Of a stretch of 64,000 nucleotides of DNA, positions 8,626-18,479 are shown one piece after another. This DNA comes from Barnesiella intestinihominis YIT 11860 (GTDB lineage: Bacteria > Bacteroidota > Bacteroidia > Bacteroidales > Barnesiellaceae). Location: assembly GCF_000296465.1 (NCBI RefSeq), contig NZ_JH815205.1, forward strand, positions 572,759 to 636,758. The letters are read 5' to 3'. The notes below the pieces were generated by a model. That model saw only the letters and a program-made list of their open reading frames with translations, ran no database searches and was not told where the DNA came from. The position numbers and the translations under genes were made by a program. Each line of letters opens with the position of its first letter. Position 1 is the stretch's first letter.

Positions 8626-11535
8626 TTAAAGCGTCTTTTTCACTTCTACCTCTTCATAAGCCTCTACGAGATCGCCTATCTTAACATCGTTGTAGTTCGT
8701 GATGTTCAATCCGCATTCAAATCCCGTAGTCACCTCTTTAACATCGTCTTTGAAGCGTTTCAGAGAACCTAAATCTCCGCTATAAATCACGATACCGTCT
8801 CGTATCAAACGTATCTTGCTCGACCGTTTCAGCTTACCTTCCTTCACGATACAGCCGGCAACCGTACCGACTTTCGTAATATGATAAGTTTCCAAAACCT
8901 CGGCCGTACCCAATATCTCCTCTTTGATTTCGGGAGACAACATACCTTCCATAGCCGATTTAACCTCCTCGATAGCATCGTAGATGATCGAATAGAGACG
9001 TATATCGACTCCTTCTTTCTCGGCCAATCGGCGAGCAGCCACGGAGGGTCTCACTTGGAATCCGATGATAATAGCATTGGATGCGGCGGCCAACGTAATA
9101 TCCGATTCGGATATTTGTCCTACGGCCTTATGCAATACATTGATTTGTATTTCGGGGGTGGATAGTTTGATAAGCGAATCGCTCAAAGCCTCCACCGATC
9201 CGTCCACATCGCCCTTCACAACCAAATTCAACTCTTGGAAATTGCCGACAGCTATACGACGACCTATATCGTCGAGGGTCAATAACTTGTGAGTACGCAA
9301 GCCCAATTCACGTTGCAATTGTTCGCGTTTATTGGCAATCTCGCGTGCCTCTTGCTCCGTATCCATCACATGGAACACATCACCTGCCTGAGGAGCACCG
9401 TTCAAACCGAGAATCTGAACGGGAGCCGACGGACCGGCAACTTCGATACGGGCATTTCTTTCGTTGAACATAGCTTTTACCTTTCCGTGATTGGTTCCCG
9501 CCAACACGACATCGCCTTTATGCAAAGTCCCGTTTTGTACCAATACGGTAGCAACATATCCACGCCCTTTATCCAAAGTGGACTCGATAATCGAACCGGT
9601 AGCCCTCCGGTTGGGATTCGCTTTTAAGTCGAGCAATTCGGCCTCCAACAAAACCTTTTCCATCAATTCATGTACTCCGGTTCCTTTTTTAGCCGAAATC
9701 TCCTGCGACTGATATTTACCGCCCCAATCTTCTACGAGGTAGTTCATATTAGCCAACTCCTCTTTAATCTTGTCAGGATTGGCATTCGGCTTGTCAATCT
9801 TATTGATAGCGAACACAATGGGAACACCGGCTGCCGAAGCATGATTGATGGCCTCGACAGTTTGGGGCATTACATTGTCGTCGGCAGCGACGATAATAAT
9901 GGCGATATCGGTCATCTGAGCTCCGCGGGCACGCATAGCCGTAAATGCCTCGTGACCCGGAGTATCGAGGAAAGTGATACGACGTCCATCTTCCAATTTC
10001 ACATTATATGCACCGATATGCTGAGTGATACCTCCGGCTTCCCCGGCAATCACATTCGAATTGCGAATATAGTCGAGTAATGAAGTTTTACCATGATCCA
10101 CGTGTCCCATCACGGTCACGACAGGAGGACGAGATGTCAAATCTTCTTCCCTATCCTCTTCTTCATGAATAGCCTCGACCACCTCGGCACTTACATATTC
10201 GGTCTTAAAACCGAATTCTTCCGCAACGATATTGATCGTCTCGGCATCGAGACGCTGATTGATCGACACCATCATGCCGATACTCATACAGGTAGCGATA
10301 ACCTCGTTCACCTGAACATTCATCATCGAAGCCAAATCGTTTGCCGTAACAAACTCAGTCAGCTTCAACACTTTACTTTCAGCTTCCTCCATTTCGGCGA
10401 GCTCACGTTCGCGATTCGAGAAAGCCTCTCGTTTTTCTTTACGCCATTTAGCCGATTTCTTCTGTCCTTTTGTATTATTGGTGAGGCGAGCCAATGTTTC
10501 TTTTATCTGCTTTTGTACATCTTCTTCGCTCACCTCGGCCTTTATAGGACGTTGTTTTTGTTTATTCGGTCTATTTCCTCCGTTATTTTTACCATTTCCT
10601 CCACGGGAGGGTTGTCCACCCATCGATGAAATGCTTTTCGATATATCTACCTTTTCTTTACTGATTCGTTGACGCTTCCTACGTTCACCACCTTGCTGAT
10701 TAGTATCGTCACCGCCGGCAGCCTTGTGTGATTCTTGTCTCTGCTTCTCTTTACTCTCCCGCTCTTTACGTTTTTCCTCCTTCGTCTTTTTCTTCGGACG
10801 AGTTTGTTGATTCAACGCATCGAGATCTATTTTACCGACGACATTGATATTCGAGGTAAACGCCGGACGATTAATGGTAAACACCTCGTCTTCATGGGAT
10901 TCCTCAACTTCCTTTTTTTCTTTAACCTCTTGCTCGACAACCGCCTCTTTTACTTTCGGTTCAACTATTTGAGGTTCTGGTTTCGATTGAGAGACAACCT
11001 CTTGTTTAGGTTCGGCGACCAGCTTGTTCTCTTCTTCGGTAGGCTTCACTTCTTCACGGGCCGACACCGCCGGCTCTGGTTTTTCCTCTTTCGTTTTCAC
11101 TTCGACCTTGTTCTCCTCCGATTTAACCGGCTCTTTCTTCTCTACCGGATTTTCCTTTTTATGTTCGGACGACTTCGGACGATTCAAAGCGTCGAGATCT
11201 ATTTGACCGACCACTTTCGGGCGTTGTGTCTCGGGGATAATTGTTTTCAGCTCCTTCGGTTCTTCCTTTATTGCCGATGAAGAATTACCCTCCTCCGATT
11301 CGGTAGCCGATGTAGCCTTGCTCTTTTCCTTATGACGTTCAAGACTAATGCTCTCCGATTCGAGTTTCAAATTTTTGTCCTTACTGAACTCCTTGACAAG
11401 CAGTGCATACTGTTCGTCGGTTATCTTGGTGTTAGGGTTAGCTTCAACCGTAAAACCTTTCTTTTGAAGAAATTCGACCGCCGTCTGAATTCCTACATTC
11501 AAGTCTCTTGCTACTTTATTTAACCTTATCGACAT
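8626..11535 (-). CDS. infB: Translation initiation factor IF-2
   Basis: 969 aa from the ATG at 11535. The reading frame is open further upstream, but [15 protein letters not shown] is the standard IF2 N-terminus, so the later start is chosen. It brings initiator tRNA to the 30S subunit and promotes subunit joining with GTP. Order: short N-terminal IF2_N domain, a long charged low-complexity linker (roughly 60-375, Lys/Glu/Pro-rich with twice-repeated 'IDLDALN' phrases), a second IF2_N-like domain, then the GTPase with G1 GHVDHGKT (477-484), DTPGHEAF and NKID, and the beta-barrel and C-terminal domains. It follows nusA by 88 bp, as in many Bacteroidetes. Confidence 0.97.
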   Translation of the reverse strand: MSIRLNKVARDLNVGIQTAVEFLQKKGFTVEANPNTKITDEQYALLVKEFSKDKNLKLESESISLERHKEKSKATSATESEEGNSSSAIKEEPKELKTIIPETQRPKVVGQIDLDALNRPKSSEHKKENPVEKKEPVKSEENKVEVKTKEEKPEPAVSAREEVKPTEEENKLVAEPKQEVVSQSKPEPQIVEPKVKEAVVEQEVKEKKEVEESHEDEVFTINRPAFTSNINVVGKIDLDALNQQTRPKKKTKEEKRKERESKEKQRQESHKAAGGDDTNQQGGERRKRQRISKEKVDISKSISSMGGQPSRGGNGKNNGGNRPNKQKQRPIKAEVSEEDVQKQIKETLARLTNNTKGQKKSAKWRKEKREAFSNRERELAEMEEAESKVLKLTEFVTANDLASMMNVQVNEVIATCMSIGMMVSINQRLDAETINIVAEEFGFKTEYVSAEVVEAIHEEEDREEDLTSRPPVVTVMGHVDHGKTSLLDYIRNSNVIAGEAGGITQHIGAYNVKLEDGRRITFLDTPGHEAFTAMRARGAQMTDIAIIIVAADDNVMPQTVEAINHASAAGVPIVFAINKIDKPNANPDKIKEELANMNYLVEDWGGKYQSQEISAKKGTGVHELMEKVLLEAELLDLKANPNRRATGSIIESTLDKGRGYVATVLVQNGTLHKGDVVLAGTNHGKVKAMFNERNARIEVAGPSAPVQILGLNGAPQAGDVFHVMDTEQEAREIANKREQLQRELGLRTHKLLTLDDIGRRIAVGNFQELNLVVKGDVDGSVEALSDSLIKLSTPEIQINVLHKAVGQISESDITLAAASNAIIIGFQVRPSVAARRLAEKEGVDIRLYSIIYDAIEEVKSAMEGMLSPEIKEEILGTAEVLETYHITKVGTVAGCIVKEGKLKRSSKIRLIRDGIVIYSGDLGSLKRFKDDVKEVTTGFECGLNITNYNDVKIGDLVEAYEEVEVKKTL

Positions 11536-11623
11536 ACTCAGTTTTAGTTTATAAATAATGGAAGAATTAAAGATGCCTCCGACAAAGGCACAAAGGCCGC
11601 ATTGTATCGGTCCCGAAAACGAA

Positions 11624-12877
11624 TTACTCTTCAAACTCCGCTTTCAAAATAGCGAGAACTTCGTCCACGGTGTTCTCTTCGAGGTCGGCTTTCTCGATCA
11701 ATGTTTCACGAGGCAACGCAAGCACACTCTTCGCAGTGGCGCATCCGATACCTTTCAAGGCCTCAATCACCCAGTCGTCGATTTCGTCGCTGAATTCGTC
11801 GAGGTAAATGTCCTCCTCTTCTTCCTCGTCTATATCTCTGTAAACATCAATATTGTAACCCGTAAGCATGCAAGCCAACTTAATATTCAAGCCGCCTTTA
11901 CCGATAGCCAACGAGACCTCCTCGGGTTTAAGAAATACTTCTGCTTTCTTCTCCTCTTCATTCAACCGAATCGAAGAAATCTTAGCCGGACTCAAAGCGC
12001 GTTGTATAAACAGTGATGGATTAGCCGTGTAATTAATGACATCGATATTTTCATTGCGCAATTCCCGAACAATACCATGTATACGCGAACCTTTCACACC
12101 CACGCAAGCTCCTACCGGATCGATACGATCGTCATACGATTCAACGGCAATTTTAGCACGCTCTCCCGGAATACGGGCAATCGCCCTTATCAAAATCAAA
12201 CCATCGTGAATTTCGGGCACTTCGAGCTCGAAAAGACGGCGAAGAAATTCATTGGACGTGCGGGATACCAAAATTTTAGGATTATTGTTCTTGTTATCGA
12301 CTTCCAACACGACAGCCCGTACGGTCTCACCTTTCCGGTAAAAATCCGAAGGTATCTGTTCGGCTTTCGGCAGCAACAACTCATTACCGTCGTCATCGAT
12401 CAACAACATCTCCTTTTTCCAAATCTGGTAAACTTCGGCACTTACCAACTCGCCTATTTTATCTTTATATCTATTGTAAATGGCATCTTTTTGCAAATCG
12501 AGAATCTTCGAAGCCAGCGTTTGGCGCAAGTTCAAGATAGCTCGACGACCGAATTTCTCGAAATGCACCTCGTCGGTCATCTCCTCGCCGACCTCGAAAT
12601 CGGGGTCGGTTTTCCGAGCCTCCGACAAAGAAACCTGCAAATTACTGTCGGTCACCGCTCCGTCTTCCACAATCTCACGGTTACGCCATATTTCGAAATC
12701 CCCCTTCGTCGGATTCACGATTATATCGAAGTTTTCATCGGTCCCGAACATCTTTGCCAATACGTTGCGGAAAGATTCTTCCAGCACACTAATCATCGTA
12801 GTTATTTCGATGTTCTTCAACTCTTTGAACTCTGCAAAGGTATCGACCATGCTAACGGGTTCCTCTTTTTTTGCCAT
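11624..12877 (-). CDS. nusA: Transcription termination/antitermination factor NusA
   Basis: 417 aa. N-terminal RNA polymerase-binding domain (about 1-135), S1 domain (about 140-210, [17 protein letters not shown]...), then two KH domains containing [14 protein letters not shown] and the second-KH glycine loop [11 protein letters not shown]. The acidic end ([13 protein letters not shown]...) continues into a helix-hairpin-like region ([14 protein letters not shown]) and lacks the longer repeats of the E. coli protein. It modulates pausing, termination and antitermination. It starts 1 bp after the rimP stop, so the genes are coupled. Confidence 0.96.
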   Translation of the reverse strand: MAKKEEPVSMVDTFAEFKELKNIEITTMISVLEESFRNVLAKMFGTDENFDIIVNPTKGDFEIWRNREIVEDGAVTDSNLQVSLSEARKTDPDFEVGEEMTDEVHFEKFGRRAILNLRQTLASKILDLQKDAIYNRYKDKIGELVSAEVYQIWKKEMLLIDDDGNELLLPKAEQIPSDFYRKGETVRAVVLEVDNKNNNPKILVSRTSNEFLRRLFELEVPEIHDGLILIRAIARIPGERAKIAVESYDDRIDPVGACVGVKGSRIHGIVRELRNENIDVINYTANPSLFIQRALSPAKISSIRLNEEEKKAEVFLKPEEVSLAIGKGGLNIKLACMLTGYNIDVYRDIDEEEEEDIYLDEFSDEIDDWVIEALKGIGCATAKSVLALPRETLIEKADLEENTVDEVLAILKAEFEE

Positions 12878-12878
12878 A

Positions 12879-13346
12879 TTATTTAAATCTGATTAGATAT
12901 TTTGTATATTTTACTTCATCATATCCAAAAGCGAGGTCTTCCTCGACCTCCACTTTTCGTTTACTGGTTTCGCTCTTTACTTTCTTGGTTATCGTCACGA
13001 CAAATTTCTCCGAATCGGCACTTTTCAATATCCCCGAAAGTTTCATGCCGTTTTTGGTCAACAATTCCACTTCCTTGCCTATATTTTTCTTGTACTGTCC
13101 GAGGACTTTGAACGGAGAGGTAATCCCTGCCGACCCAACCTCCAATTCATAATCTTCGACATCTCGGTCGAGCTTCGATTCCAAAAAACGATGTAACGCC
13201 ACGCAGCGATCTATATCCACACCCTCCTCGTTGTCTATTTCCACGACAATCACATTATCGGGTTTTACTTGTACATCGACTACGAAACAGTCGCTTCCGG
13301 TCAACCCTTCTTCAACAAATGCCTCTATTTCTTTTTTATCTATCAT
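12879..13346 (-). CDS. rimP: Ribosome maturation factor RimP
   Basis: 155 aa from the ATG at 13346 (MIDKKEIEAFVEEGL); the open frame upstream lacks family similarity. RimP acts in late assembly of the 30S subunit. The core phrase DRCVALHRFLESKLDRDVEDYELEVGSAGITSPF contains the conserved 'E-V-[GS]-S-[AP]-G' motif. It is first in the rimP-nusA-infB unit; a TATCTTTG box lies about 65 bp upstream on the minus strand. Confidence 0.93.
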   Translation of the reverse strand: MIDKKEIEAFVEEGLTGSDCFVVDVQVKPDNVIVVEIDNEEGVDIDRCVALHRFLESKLDRDVEDYELEVGSAGITSPFKVLGQYKKNIGKEVELLTKNGMKLSGILKSADSEKFVVTITKKVKSETSKRKVEVEEDLAFGYDEVKYTKYLIRFK

Positions 13347-13410
13347 AACGACTCTATGCAAAGAAAAAAACGAGGGGACATCATTGCCCCCTCTTCCATT
13401 CCAACCGCCA

Positions 13411-13418
13411 CAAAGATA
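13411..13418 (-). promoter_or_regulatory. -7 promoter element for rimP-nusA-infB
   Basis: Minus strand reads TATCTTTG, an exact TAnnTTTG match, giving a leader of about 55-60 nt before the rimP ATG. No clear -33 TTTG is visible. Confidence 0.45.
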
Positions 13419-13519
13419 GCACAATATTATATAATACGCAACTCCACAGATTCCCTACGAACCAAAATAGGATAATTCGCACCTAAAATTTAAATATTTT
13501 TCAACAAATATATTCTTAT

Positions 13520-14230
13520 TTAATATAATAAAAATACAAAAGAACGCAATTGTTTCCGCAACAAAAGTTCTCTGCCCCCACAATAACGATTACACAAAGC
13601 ATGAAACAATGGACTGTGATCCATATATTTTAGATGAGCGAGCTCATGGCAAATAACATAATCAATCAACTCTTCGGGTAGGTACATCAAATAAAACGAC
13701 AACTGTATCTCTCCCCGACGGGTACAATGCCCCAACTTTCGCCGCCCGCGACCTATCGTCACCGAAACCACTGGCAACCCCAATCTCGACGAGATTTGAT
13801 TCAGCCTCCGAGGTAAAACCTCTTGCGCTCTTCTGTAAACGAAACGCCCCACTCCCCGCGACAACGTTTTCCGTACATTCGTCTCATTCAAATCGATTCC
13901 CGGAGGACAAAACACCTGTAAACAATCACCCTCATACCGAAATAAAAACTTATTCGACACACCCGGCAATAAACATATATCTCCTCCATAGCAAGGAATA
14001 CTATCGCCCGTAGACAAAACTCGATTTTTCCGTATCGTCACGCTTCGAGACACCAACACCTTCAGTTTTTCACGGTTATCGTCCACTGCCGATTTCACCC
14101 GGTTTACAGCATATCCTTCCGGGCAAGTAATCTGCAAACCATTATCCTTTACTCTAAATATCAAACGGCACGCCCGACTATCCGAACGAATATAAATCTC
14201 CCCGAATTCCTCGTCTCGATAAACAAACAT
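13520..14230 (-). CDS. YgjP/DUF45-type (M48-like) metallopeptidase
   Basis: 236 aa. The zinc motif HELAH in VICHELAHLKYMDHSPLFH (about residues 194-212) has the two histidines, the catalytic Glu and a downstream His/Asp-containing helix typical of YgjP-like proteins. The N-terminal half is a beta-rich region with many Arg/Lys residues. No signal peptide, so probably cytoplasmic. Substrate unknown. It stands alone, with repeat DNA behind its start. Confidence 0.82.
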   Translation of the reverse strand: MFVYRDEEFGEIYIRSDSRACRLIFRVKDNGLQITCPEGYAVNRVKSAVDDNREKLKVLVSRSVTIRKNRVLSTGDSIPCYGGDICLLPGVSNKFLFRYEGDCLQVFCPPGIDLNETNVRKTLSRGVGRFVYRRAQEVLPRRLNQISSRLGLPVVSVTIGRGRRKLGHCTRRGEIQLSFYLMYLPEELIDYVICHELAHLKYMDHSPLFHALCNRYCGGRELLLRKQLRSFVFLLY

Positions 14231-14299
14231 CTACTTTCTCCTTTTCCATTTGCGAAGATAATGGAATTGGAACACATGAACAAAATCGAACAAAAATGA

Positions 14300-14790
14300 C
14301 TCGATCGATAATTAGTCGGGATATCGGCTTAATAGAAAATCAGAGGTGATTCTCTTTTAACTTCTCTCTTGTATTCACAGACAGATATGAAAAGGAATAT
14401 TCGAAGCGGCATTATAGTCCTCTTCCCTTCCGCGTTTCGTAGCCTTACGGGGTGTTTTGCAACGACAAAAATCGAAGCAGGGAAGAAAGCGAAATTCATA
14501 CCAATCTCTCCCACTGTGTTACGCAGAGATATAGCGGGAGTGCTCGAAAAGCGGAAGAGCTAAATCAAGAAAAACACAAAAAGGTGTTAACGACAGAATA
14601 CTATTAACCTCCTGCCCTGCGCACGCATATGCGACACCGGGGAGAAGTGTAAAATCTATCCTTATACCAAAAAAGAGAATATTCCTTTAACCACCCCACC
14701 TATACCCTGTGGCATTGCAAAGCACTCACTCCTCCACTGTGTTTTGTAACGCAAAATATAGGGGAGGTGACACGAAGTGACGGAGGGGTT
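14300..14790 (+). repeat. Family A intergenic repeat, copy 1 left part
   Basis: Hairpin-rich DNA with the family A modules: the opening phrase TCGATAATTAGT, CCGTAGCCTTACGG-type and TTTTGCAACGAC-type inner stems, a degenerate middle, and a closing module with TTTTGTAACGCAAAA inside an outer CCTC/GAGG stem ending GGAGGGGTTAAAT. It is interrupted at 14796 by a small transposon-like element; the family resumes after 14995. Short open frames here are by-products of the repeat. Confidence 0.75.
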
Positions 14791-14795
14791 AAATA

Positions 14796-14990
14796 AGAAG
14801 CTGTTTTAATTTATTGAGAAATAATATTATCATTGCAGGCAGGTATGTTTTCCGGCCATATTGAGCCCCTGTCTCGCATCTTGAATTCCTTGATTTTTGT
14901 CAATAGCCCGCTATTGACTGCATATCTCGGACTCCAATCTGCTGCAACATAGGTCTCAATCTGCCTCGGAATAAATTTAAAACAGCTTCT
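14796..14990. mobile_element. 195-bp MITE-like element with terminal inverted repeats
   Basis: Both ends read AGAAGCTGTTTTAA inward (14 of 14 bases; similarity continues as TTTATT after a one-base shift). AAATA flanks both sides (14791-14795 and 14991-14995), a probable 5-bp target duplication. The element lies inside a family A repeat whose closest relative at 21655-21700 is uninterrupted. Inside is a perfect palindrome TCAATAGCCCGCTATTGA. No transposase domain fits, so it is likely non-autonomous, moved by an enzyme encoded elsewhere. Confidence 0.7.
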
Positions 14991-14995
14991 AAATA

Positions 14996-15205
14996 TCCAC
15001 AACAGAGGAAACGGATCAAGGTATCGACACTCTCCCTCTGCTCATCGTAGATGAGATAGGGGGAGTGCCCGCAGGGCGAGGGGGTTAAACTCTCAAAAAC
15101 ATAATTTATTATCTTCTCAATCCTTCTCCGAAGAGCCTAAAATATAGCTACCGTCAAGCAATTCATCGCTAAAATTCATGTCTATCCCCGAATTCTCCAT
15201 TGAAT
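14996..15205 (+). repeat. Family A intergenic repeat, copy 1 right part
   Basis: Continues the family A unit after the inserted element. It contains the module CTCATCGTAGATGAG inside an outer ACTCTCCCT / AGGGGGAGT stem, then the conserved tail running through CAATCCTTCTCCGAAGAG and AATTCATCGCTAAAATTCAT. By eye it differs at only about ten positions in 190 from 21670-21858. Confidence 0.8.
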
Positions 15206-15330
15206 CCAAAAACGCTCTCCCCCACGAAAAGAATTGTCGGTAAAATCTATTTACCACCGGTTTCAAAAAAAATAGTATCGCTCCACAACAAAACCGAAAC
15301 AACACCCCATTAGTTAAAAAATCATATTTA

Positions 15331-15393
15331 TTTAGTACTATGCGATACAAACTACTAAATAATACCTATATTTGTGTTGTAAAAGGTACTAAA
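15331..15393 (+). promoter_or_regulatory. Promoter and probable self-operator of the padR gene
   Basis: TATATTTG at 15367-15374 is an exact -7 box. A dyad TTTAGTA (15331-15337) / TACTAAA (15353-15359) lies just upstream, and a third TACTAAA (15387-15393) ends one base before the ATG. PadR regulators bind dyads and often repress themselves; these half-sites flank the promoter and are the likely sites here. Confidence 0.5.
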
Positions 15394-15394
15394 C

Positions 15395-15721
15395 ATGAAT
15401 ACAGACAACGTTAAATCTCAGATGAGAAAAGGGATACTGGAATATTGTACCCTGTTGATCCTTCAAAAAAGAAGAGCCTATGTTTCTGATATTATCCAAT
15501 CGCTCAAAGAAGCGAAACTCATTGTAGTGGAGGGAACGCTATACCCGCTTCTCTCCCGCCTTAAAAACTCCGGATTACTTACTTACGTTTGGGAAGAATC
15601 CACGCAAGGTCCCCCGAGGAAGTATTATGAACTTACTCCCGAAGGAACTGTTTTTCTAAACGAACTCGACAACGCTTGGAAAGAATTGAATCAAGTCATC
15701 GACCACATCAAAGAACAATAA
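15395..15721 (+). CDS. PadR family transcriptional regulator
   Basis: 108 aa, a short PadR protein (N-terminal winged helix, no large C-terminal effector domain). Family landmarks: MRKGILEYCTLLIL (opening helix), LYPLLSRLKNSGLLTYVWEES and GPPRKYYELTPEG (wing). PadR proteins usually repress envelope-stress or drug-response genes. Here the gene precedes a PspC membrane protein by 17 bp, so it probably controls that gene and itself. A dyad and direct repeats around its promoter support autoregulation. Confidence 0.9.
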   Translation: MNTDNVKSQMRKGILEYCTLLILQKRRAYVSDIIQSLKEAKLIVVEGTLYPLLSRLKNSGLLTYVWEESTQGPPRKYYELTPEGTVFLNELDNAWKELNQVIDHIKEQ

Positions 15722-15738
15722 ACTAAATACACTTTTAT

Positions 15739-16803
15739 ATGAAAAAGACCGTAACCGTCAATCTCGACAAAACGATTTTCAATATCGACGACGATGCCTA
15801 TACCGTCCTCGAATCTTATTTAGAAGCACTACACGACCATTTCAAAAAAGAAGAAGGCGGGCAAGAAATCATGAACGACATCGAAAGCCGCATTTCCGAA
15901 CTTTTCAAGGAAAGGTTAGGGTTCGGCATGCAAGTAATCACCCTACAAGAGGTCAACGAAGTCATCGCCATAATGGGCCAACCGGACGAAATAGAAAACC
16001 CACTCGATTCGGGGACGGCTCCTGACAATAATGCAGATGGTGATAACTCTGGGCAAACGACCGATACTTCGAACAACGAATCTCATAAATCGACCAAACG
16101 GCTGTACCGCGACCCCGACAATCGCATATTAGGAGGTGTAGCATCCGGTATGGGCTACTATTTCGGTATAGACACGGTAGCCATTCGCGTCATCATGGTA
16201 TTGCTGTTACCCTTATGGGCTTCATCGGTATGGATATATCTGTTACTTTGGATATGTATTCCCGAAGCCCGCACGACCTCTCAAAAACTCGAAATGCGAG
16301 GTGAAACACCCACTGTCGACAATATCAAAAGAGCCGTAGAAGAAGAAAAAGAAAATGTCTCCCGAAACGGAGGTGTCGCCAATTCGATTTGGCGAAGCAT
16401 AGGGAGTATATTCCGTGGACTTTTCAAATTCATATTTATTTGTATCGGCGGGCTTATCGCCATATCCATTATCGGAGCCTTAGTTACCTGCATCATCAGT
16501 ATTCTAGGTTTCTTTTTCTTAGGAACAGCAACCATAACGACCCCTTTCTTCTCGATTTTTCCCGGAGGGATGCACGTTCTTAACGGACATTGGGAACTGG
16601 TTGTATTCACACTCTCGCTATTTTTTACTTTCGGTATCCCTCTGTATGCCATACTTCGAGCCGTATTAGGATCTATATTCCACTGGAAAGCCCAATCGTC
16701 GGCACTCAACATTTTCCTACTGGTTCTTTGGATACTTTCTCTGGTCGGGCTATTCGTCTCCACCTTCATTTACATTCCCGAATATCCATTATTAAACCTA
16801 TAA
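15739..16803 (+). CDS. PspC domain membrane protein
   Basis: 354 aa. Residues 1-90 form a soluble helical segment. Residues about 115-180 carry the PspC domain (KRLYRDPDNRILGGVASGMGYYFGID, then a hydrophobic helix and LLLWICIPEARTTSQ). At least four further membrane helices follow (about 220-260, 285-310, 325-350). PspC proteins sense or buffer inner-membrane stress. The pairing with an upstream PadR regulator (17 bp gap) is common in Bacteroidetes and suggests a membrane-stress response unit. The gene ends at a strong bidirectional terminator shared with nadK. Confidence 0.88.
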   Translation: MKKTVTVNLDKTIFNIDDDAYTVLESYLEALHDHFKKEEGGQEIMNDIESRISELFKERLGFGMQVITLQEVNEVIAIMGQPDEIENPLDSGTAPDNNADGDNSGQTTDTSNNESHKSTKRLYRDPDNRILGGVASGMGYYFGIDTVAIRVIMVLLLPLWASSVWIYLLLWICIPEARTTSQKLEMRGETPTVDNIKRAVEEEKENVSRNGGVANSIWRSIGSIFRGLFKFIFICIGGLIAISIIGALVTCIISILGFFFLGTATITTPFFSIFPGGMHVLNGHWELVVFTLSLFFTFGIPLYAILRAVLGSIFHWKAQSSALNIFLLVLWILSLVGLFVSTFIYIPEYPLLNL

Positions 16804-16822
16804 AGCTCCATAATTAGAAAGA

Positions 16823-16868
16823 GAACGCCACAAAACTGCCGGGAAACCCCAGTTTGTGGCGTTCTTGC
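16823..16868. terminator. Bidirectional terminator between pspC-type gene and nadK
   Basis: GAACGCCACAAAACTG and CAGTTTGTGGCGTTC form a long near-perfect stem with a loop of about 10 bases. It lies between two converging genes and has A/T-rich flanks, so it can serve both. Confidence 0.75.
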
Positions 16869-16885
16869 TTTATAGAAAAATCGGG

Positions 16886-17761
16886 TCACTCCCGTTTATC
16901 GACCCCCCACATCAATTTCGCGCGAAGCGTTGCCGAAAAACTATGCCCCAATCGTTTCACTACTTTTATGGAAAACGGAGCCTTTCGCAACACAACTTGC
17001 GAATCTGTATCCAACATAACCGAACGACCGTCGAGACTCAACAAATAACTATGGTTGCGGCTATCCACACGCAACGTAATATTCATATCGTCATTCACGA
17101 CCAACGGTCGAACCGTCAAACTGTGCGGCGCCACAGGCGAAATAACCCAATTGGCAGCCCGAGGCATAATAATAGGACCTCCTACACTCATCGAATAAGC
17201 GGTCGAGCCGGTAGGTGTCGCCACAATTAAACCATCGGCCTGATAGGTATTCAAATAACTATCTCCCACAGTCGTATGAATGGAAATCATCGATGAAGTA
17301 TCCTGCTTCAAGACAGCGACCTCATTAAGAGCATAAGGCCAAAAATTCTCCGACAAACCGTTAAACTCGACTTGAAGCAACGATCGCTCCTCTATTTTAT
17401 ACTTTCCCTCTAAAATTTCGTTCAATACCGGTTCTACTTCTTCGGCAGGGACATCGGCTAAAAAGCCCAGACGACCGATATTCACACCCAAAACAGGAAT
17501 ACCCCTGTCTCCTATTTTTTCAGCAGCCCGCAGAAAAGTACCGTCTCCGCCGATACTCAATGCCATATCGGCAGTATAATCGCCTCGACAATCGATCTCC
17601 CCGATTCTATGACAAACATCGGGAAATTCTTTCGATAAAAAATCATAAAAATCCCCGTGTGCTACAAGCTCCGCCTCGGTACGGGACAATGTCTGCAACA
17701 CATGCCGAATCTGTTCCGACCGAGATGGTTGATAAGTATGCCCGAATAATAAGATCCTCAT
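16886..17761 (-). CDS. nadK: NAD kinase
   Basis: 291 aa. It phosphorylates NAD to NADP with ATP or polyphosphate in the cytosol. The diagnostic GGDGT motif is at 71-75 (MALSIGGDGTFLRAA), followed by GVNIGRLGFLAD, the NEVAVLKQD block with the conserved NE pair, and TPTGSTAYSMSVGGPI, the glycine-rich substrate loop. It starts 11 bp after the CBS-domain gene, with which it forms a unit diverging from pdxJ. Confidence 0.96.
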   Translation of the reverse strand: MRILLFGHTYQPSRSEQIRHVLQTLSRTEAELVAHGDFYDFLSKEFPDVCHRIGEIDCRGDYTADMALSIGGDGTFLRAAEKIGDRGIPVLGVNIGRLGFLADVPAEEVEPVLNEILEGKYKIEERSLLQVEFNGLSENFWPYALNEVAVLKQDTSSMISIHTTVGDSYLNTYQADGLIVATPTGSTAYSMSVGGPIIMPRAANWVISPVAPHSLTVRPLVVNDDMNITLRVDSRNHSYLLSLDGRSVMLDTDSQVVLRKAPFSIKVVKRLGHSFSATLRAKLMWGVDKRE

Positions 17762-17772
17762 ATATTTCTACT

Positions 17773-18429
17773 TCACATTTCAAGATAATACATCAATTCT
17801 TTTATCCTTTGTTCTATCCGCTCGTCCATGACTCCATGCAACTGGTAACAACTCACTACCCGATAATCGAACCGCTCCAACGAACGAAGCACAGGGGTGG
17901 CATCTTCTCTGTCTATTCGCAAACAAGCCTTCCATATACCTGTTTTCTCATCGGGACGAATCATCAAATTCATCACTCGACAATCGTTATCCTCCACCAA
18001 TCGAGTCAACTCGGTAGCCGAATAATCTTCTCGCGGAATCTCCAATTCAATAATCGCTCCCGAAGAAGAGGTTTGGCACAAATGAGCGACCGCAACCAAA
18101 GCCGAATGAATGGATATCGCGCCCACATAATGGCGATCAGTCGTTACCACCGGAAGTATATCGTCGGAGTATTGAGCAAGTTGATTGACGACATCGAACA
18201 AATGGCTCTCTTCCCGAACAGACGGAGTACGCCAGTTTTCGCGCCCGATCTTTCCGGCTACATCGTCCCGAAGCAGCTCTTTCTCATGAACGACTCCGAC
18301 ATACGAGCCCTCGTCCACAATCGGCAAGCTCGACAATCCAGACATCTGCATCGTCGCCAACCCTTGTTTGACCGACATTCCCGGGGTTAAAAGAGGTATT
18401 TCGGGTGATATCATATCTTTTGCTTTCAT
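17773..18429 (-). CDS. CBS-pair and ACT-like domain protein
   Basis: 218 aa. Residues 1-125 hold two CBS motifs (MISPEIPLLTPGMSVKQGLATM; LPIVDEGSYVGVVHEKEL; then a second pair around DDILPVVTTDRHYVGAIS). The remainder (IELEIPREDYSATELTRLVEDNDCRV...) resembles an ACT-like regulatory fold. Such pairs bind adenine nucleotides, but the specific ligand is not shown. It is conserved beside nadK in Bacteroidetes and lies 11 bp upstream of it, which suggests a link to nucleotide sensing. A family B repeat supplies its promoter. Confidence 0.8.
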   Translation of the reverse strand: MKAKDMISPEIPLLTPGMSVKQGLATMQMSGLSSLPIVDEGSYVGVVHEKELLRDDVAGKIGRENWRTPSVREESHLFDVVNQLAQYSDDILPVVTTDRHYVGAISIHSALVAVAHLCQTSSSGAIIELEIPREDYSATELTRLVEDNDCRVMNLMIRPDEKTGIWKACLRIDREDATPVLRSLERFDYRVVSCYQLHGVMDERIEQRIKELMYYLEM

Positions 18430-18457
18430 TTTTTGCTCATATTTCTGTAATTCGTAT

Positions 18458-18465
18458 TATTTTTG
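18458..18465 (+). promoter_or_regulatory. Possible plus-strand -7 element before pdxJ
   Basis: TATTTTTG matches TAnnTTTG, with TTTG at 18432-18435 (22 bp spacer). It is about 380 bp upstream of pdxJ, so a long leader running through the family B repeats would be implied. Weak support. Confidence 0.25.
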
Positions 18466-18479
18466 CGGTAAAGATTATA

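Noticed and set aside
11536..11634. Upstream start for infB, 33 codons earlier
   Set aside because: The added peptide has no IF2 similarity and would overlap the nusA end; [15 protein letters not shown] is the standard start.
14811..15002. 63-aa reading frame inside the 195-bp element
   Set aside because: Its Met lies in the flanking repeat and no transposase or other domain is visible; it exists only because the element inserted there.
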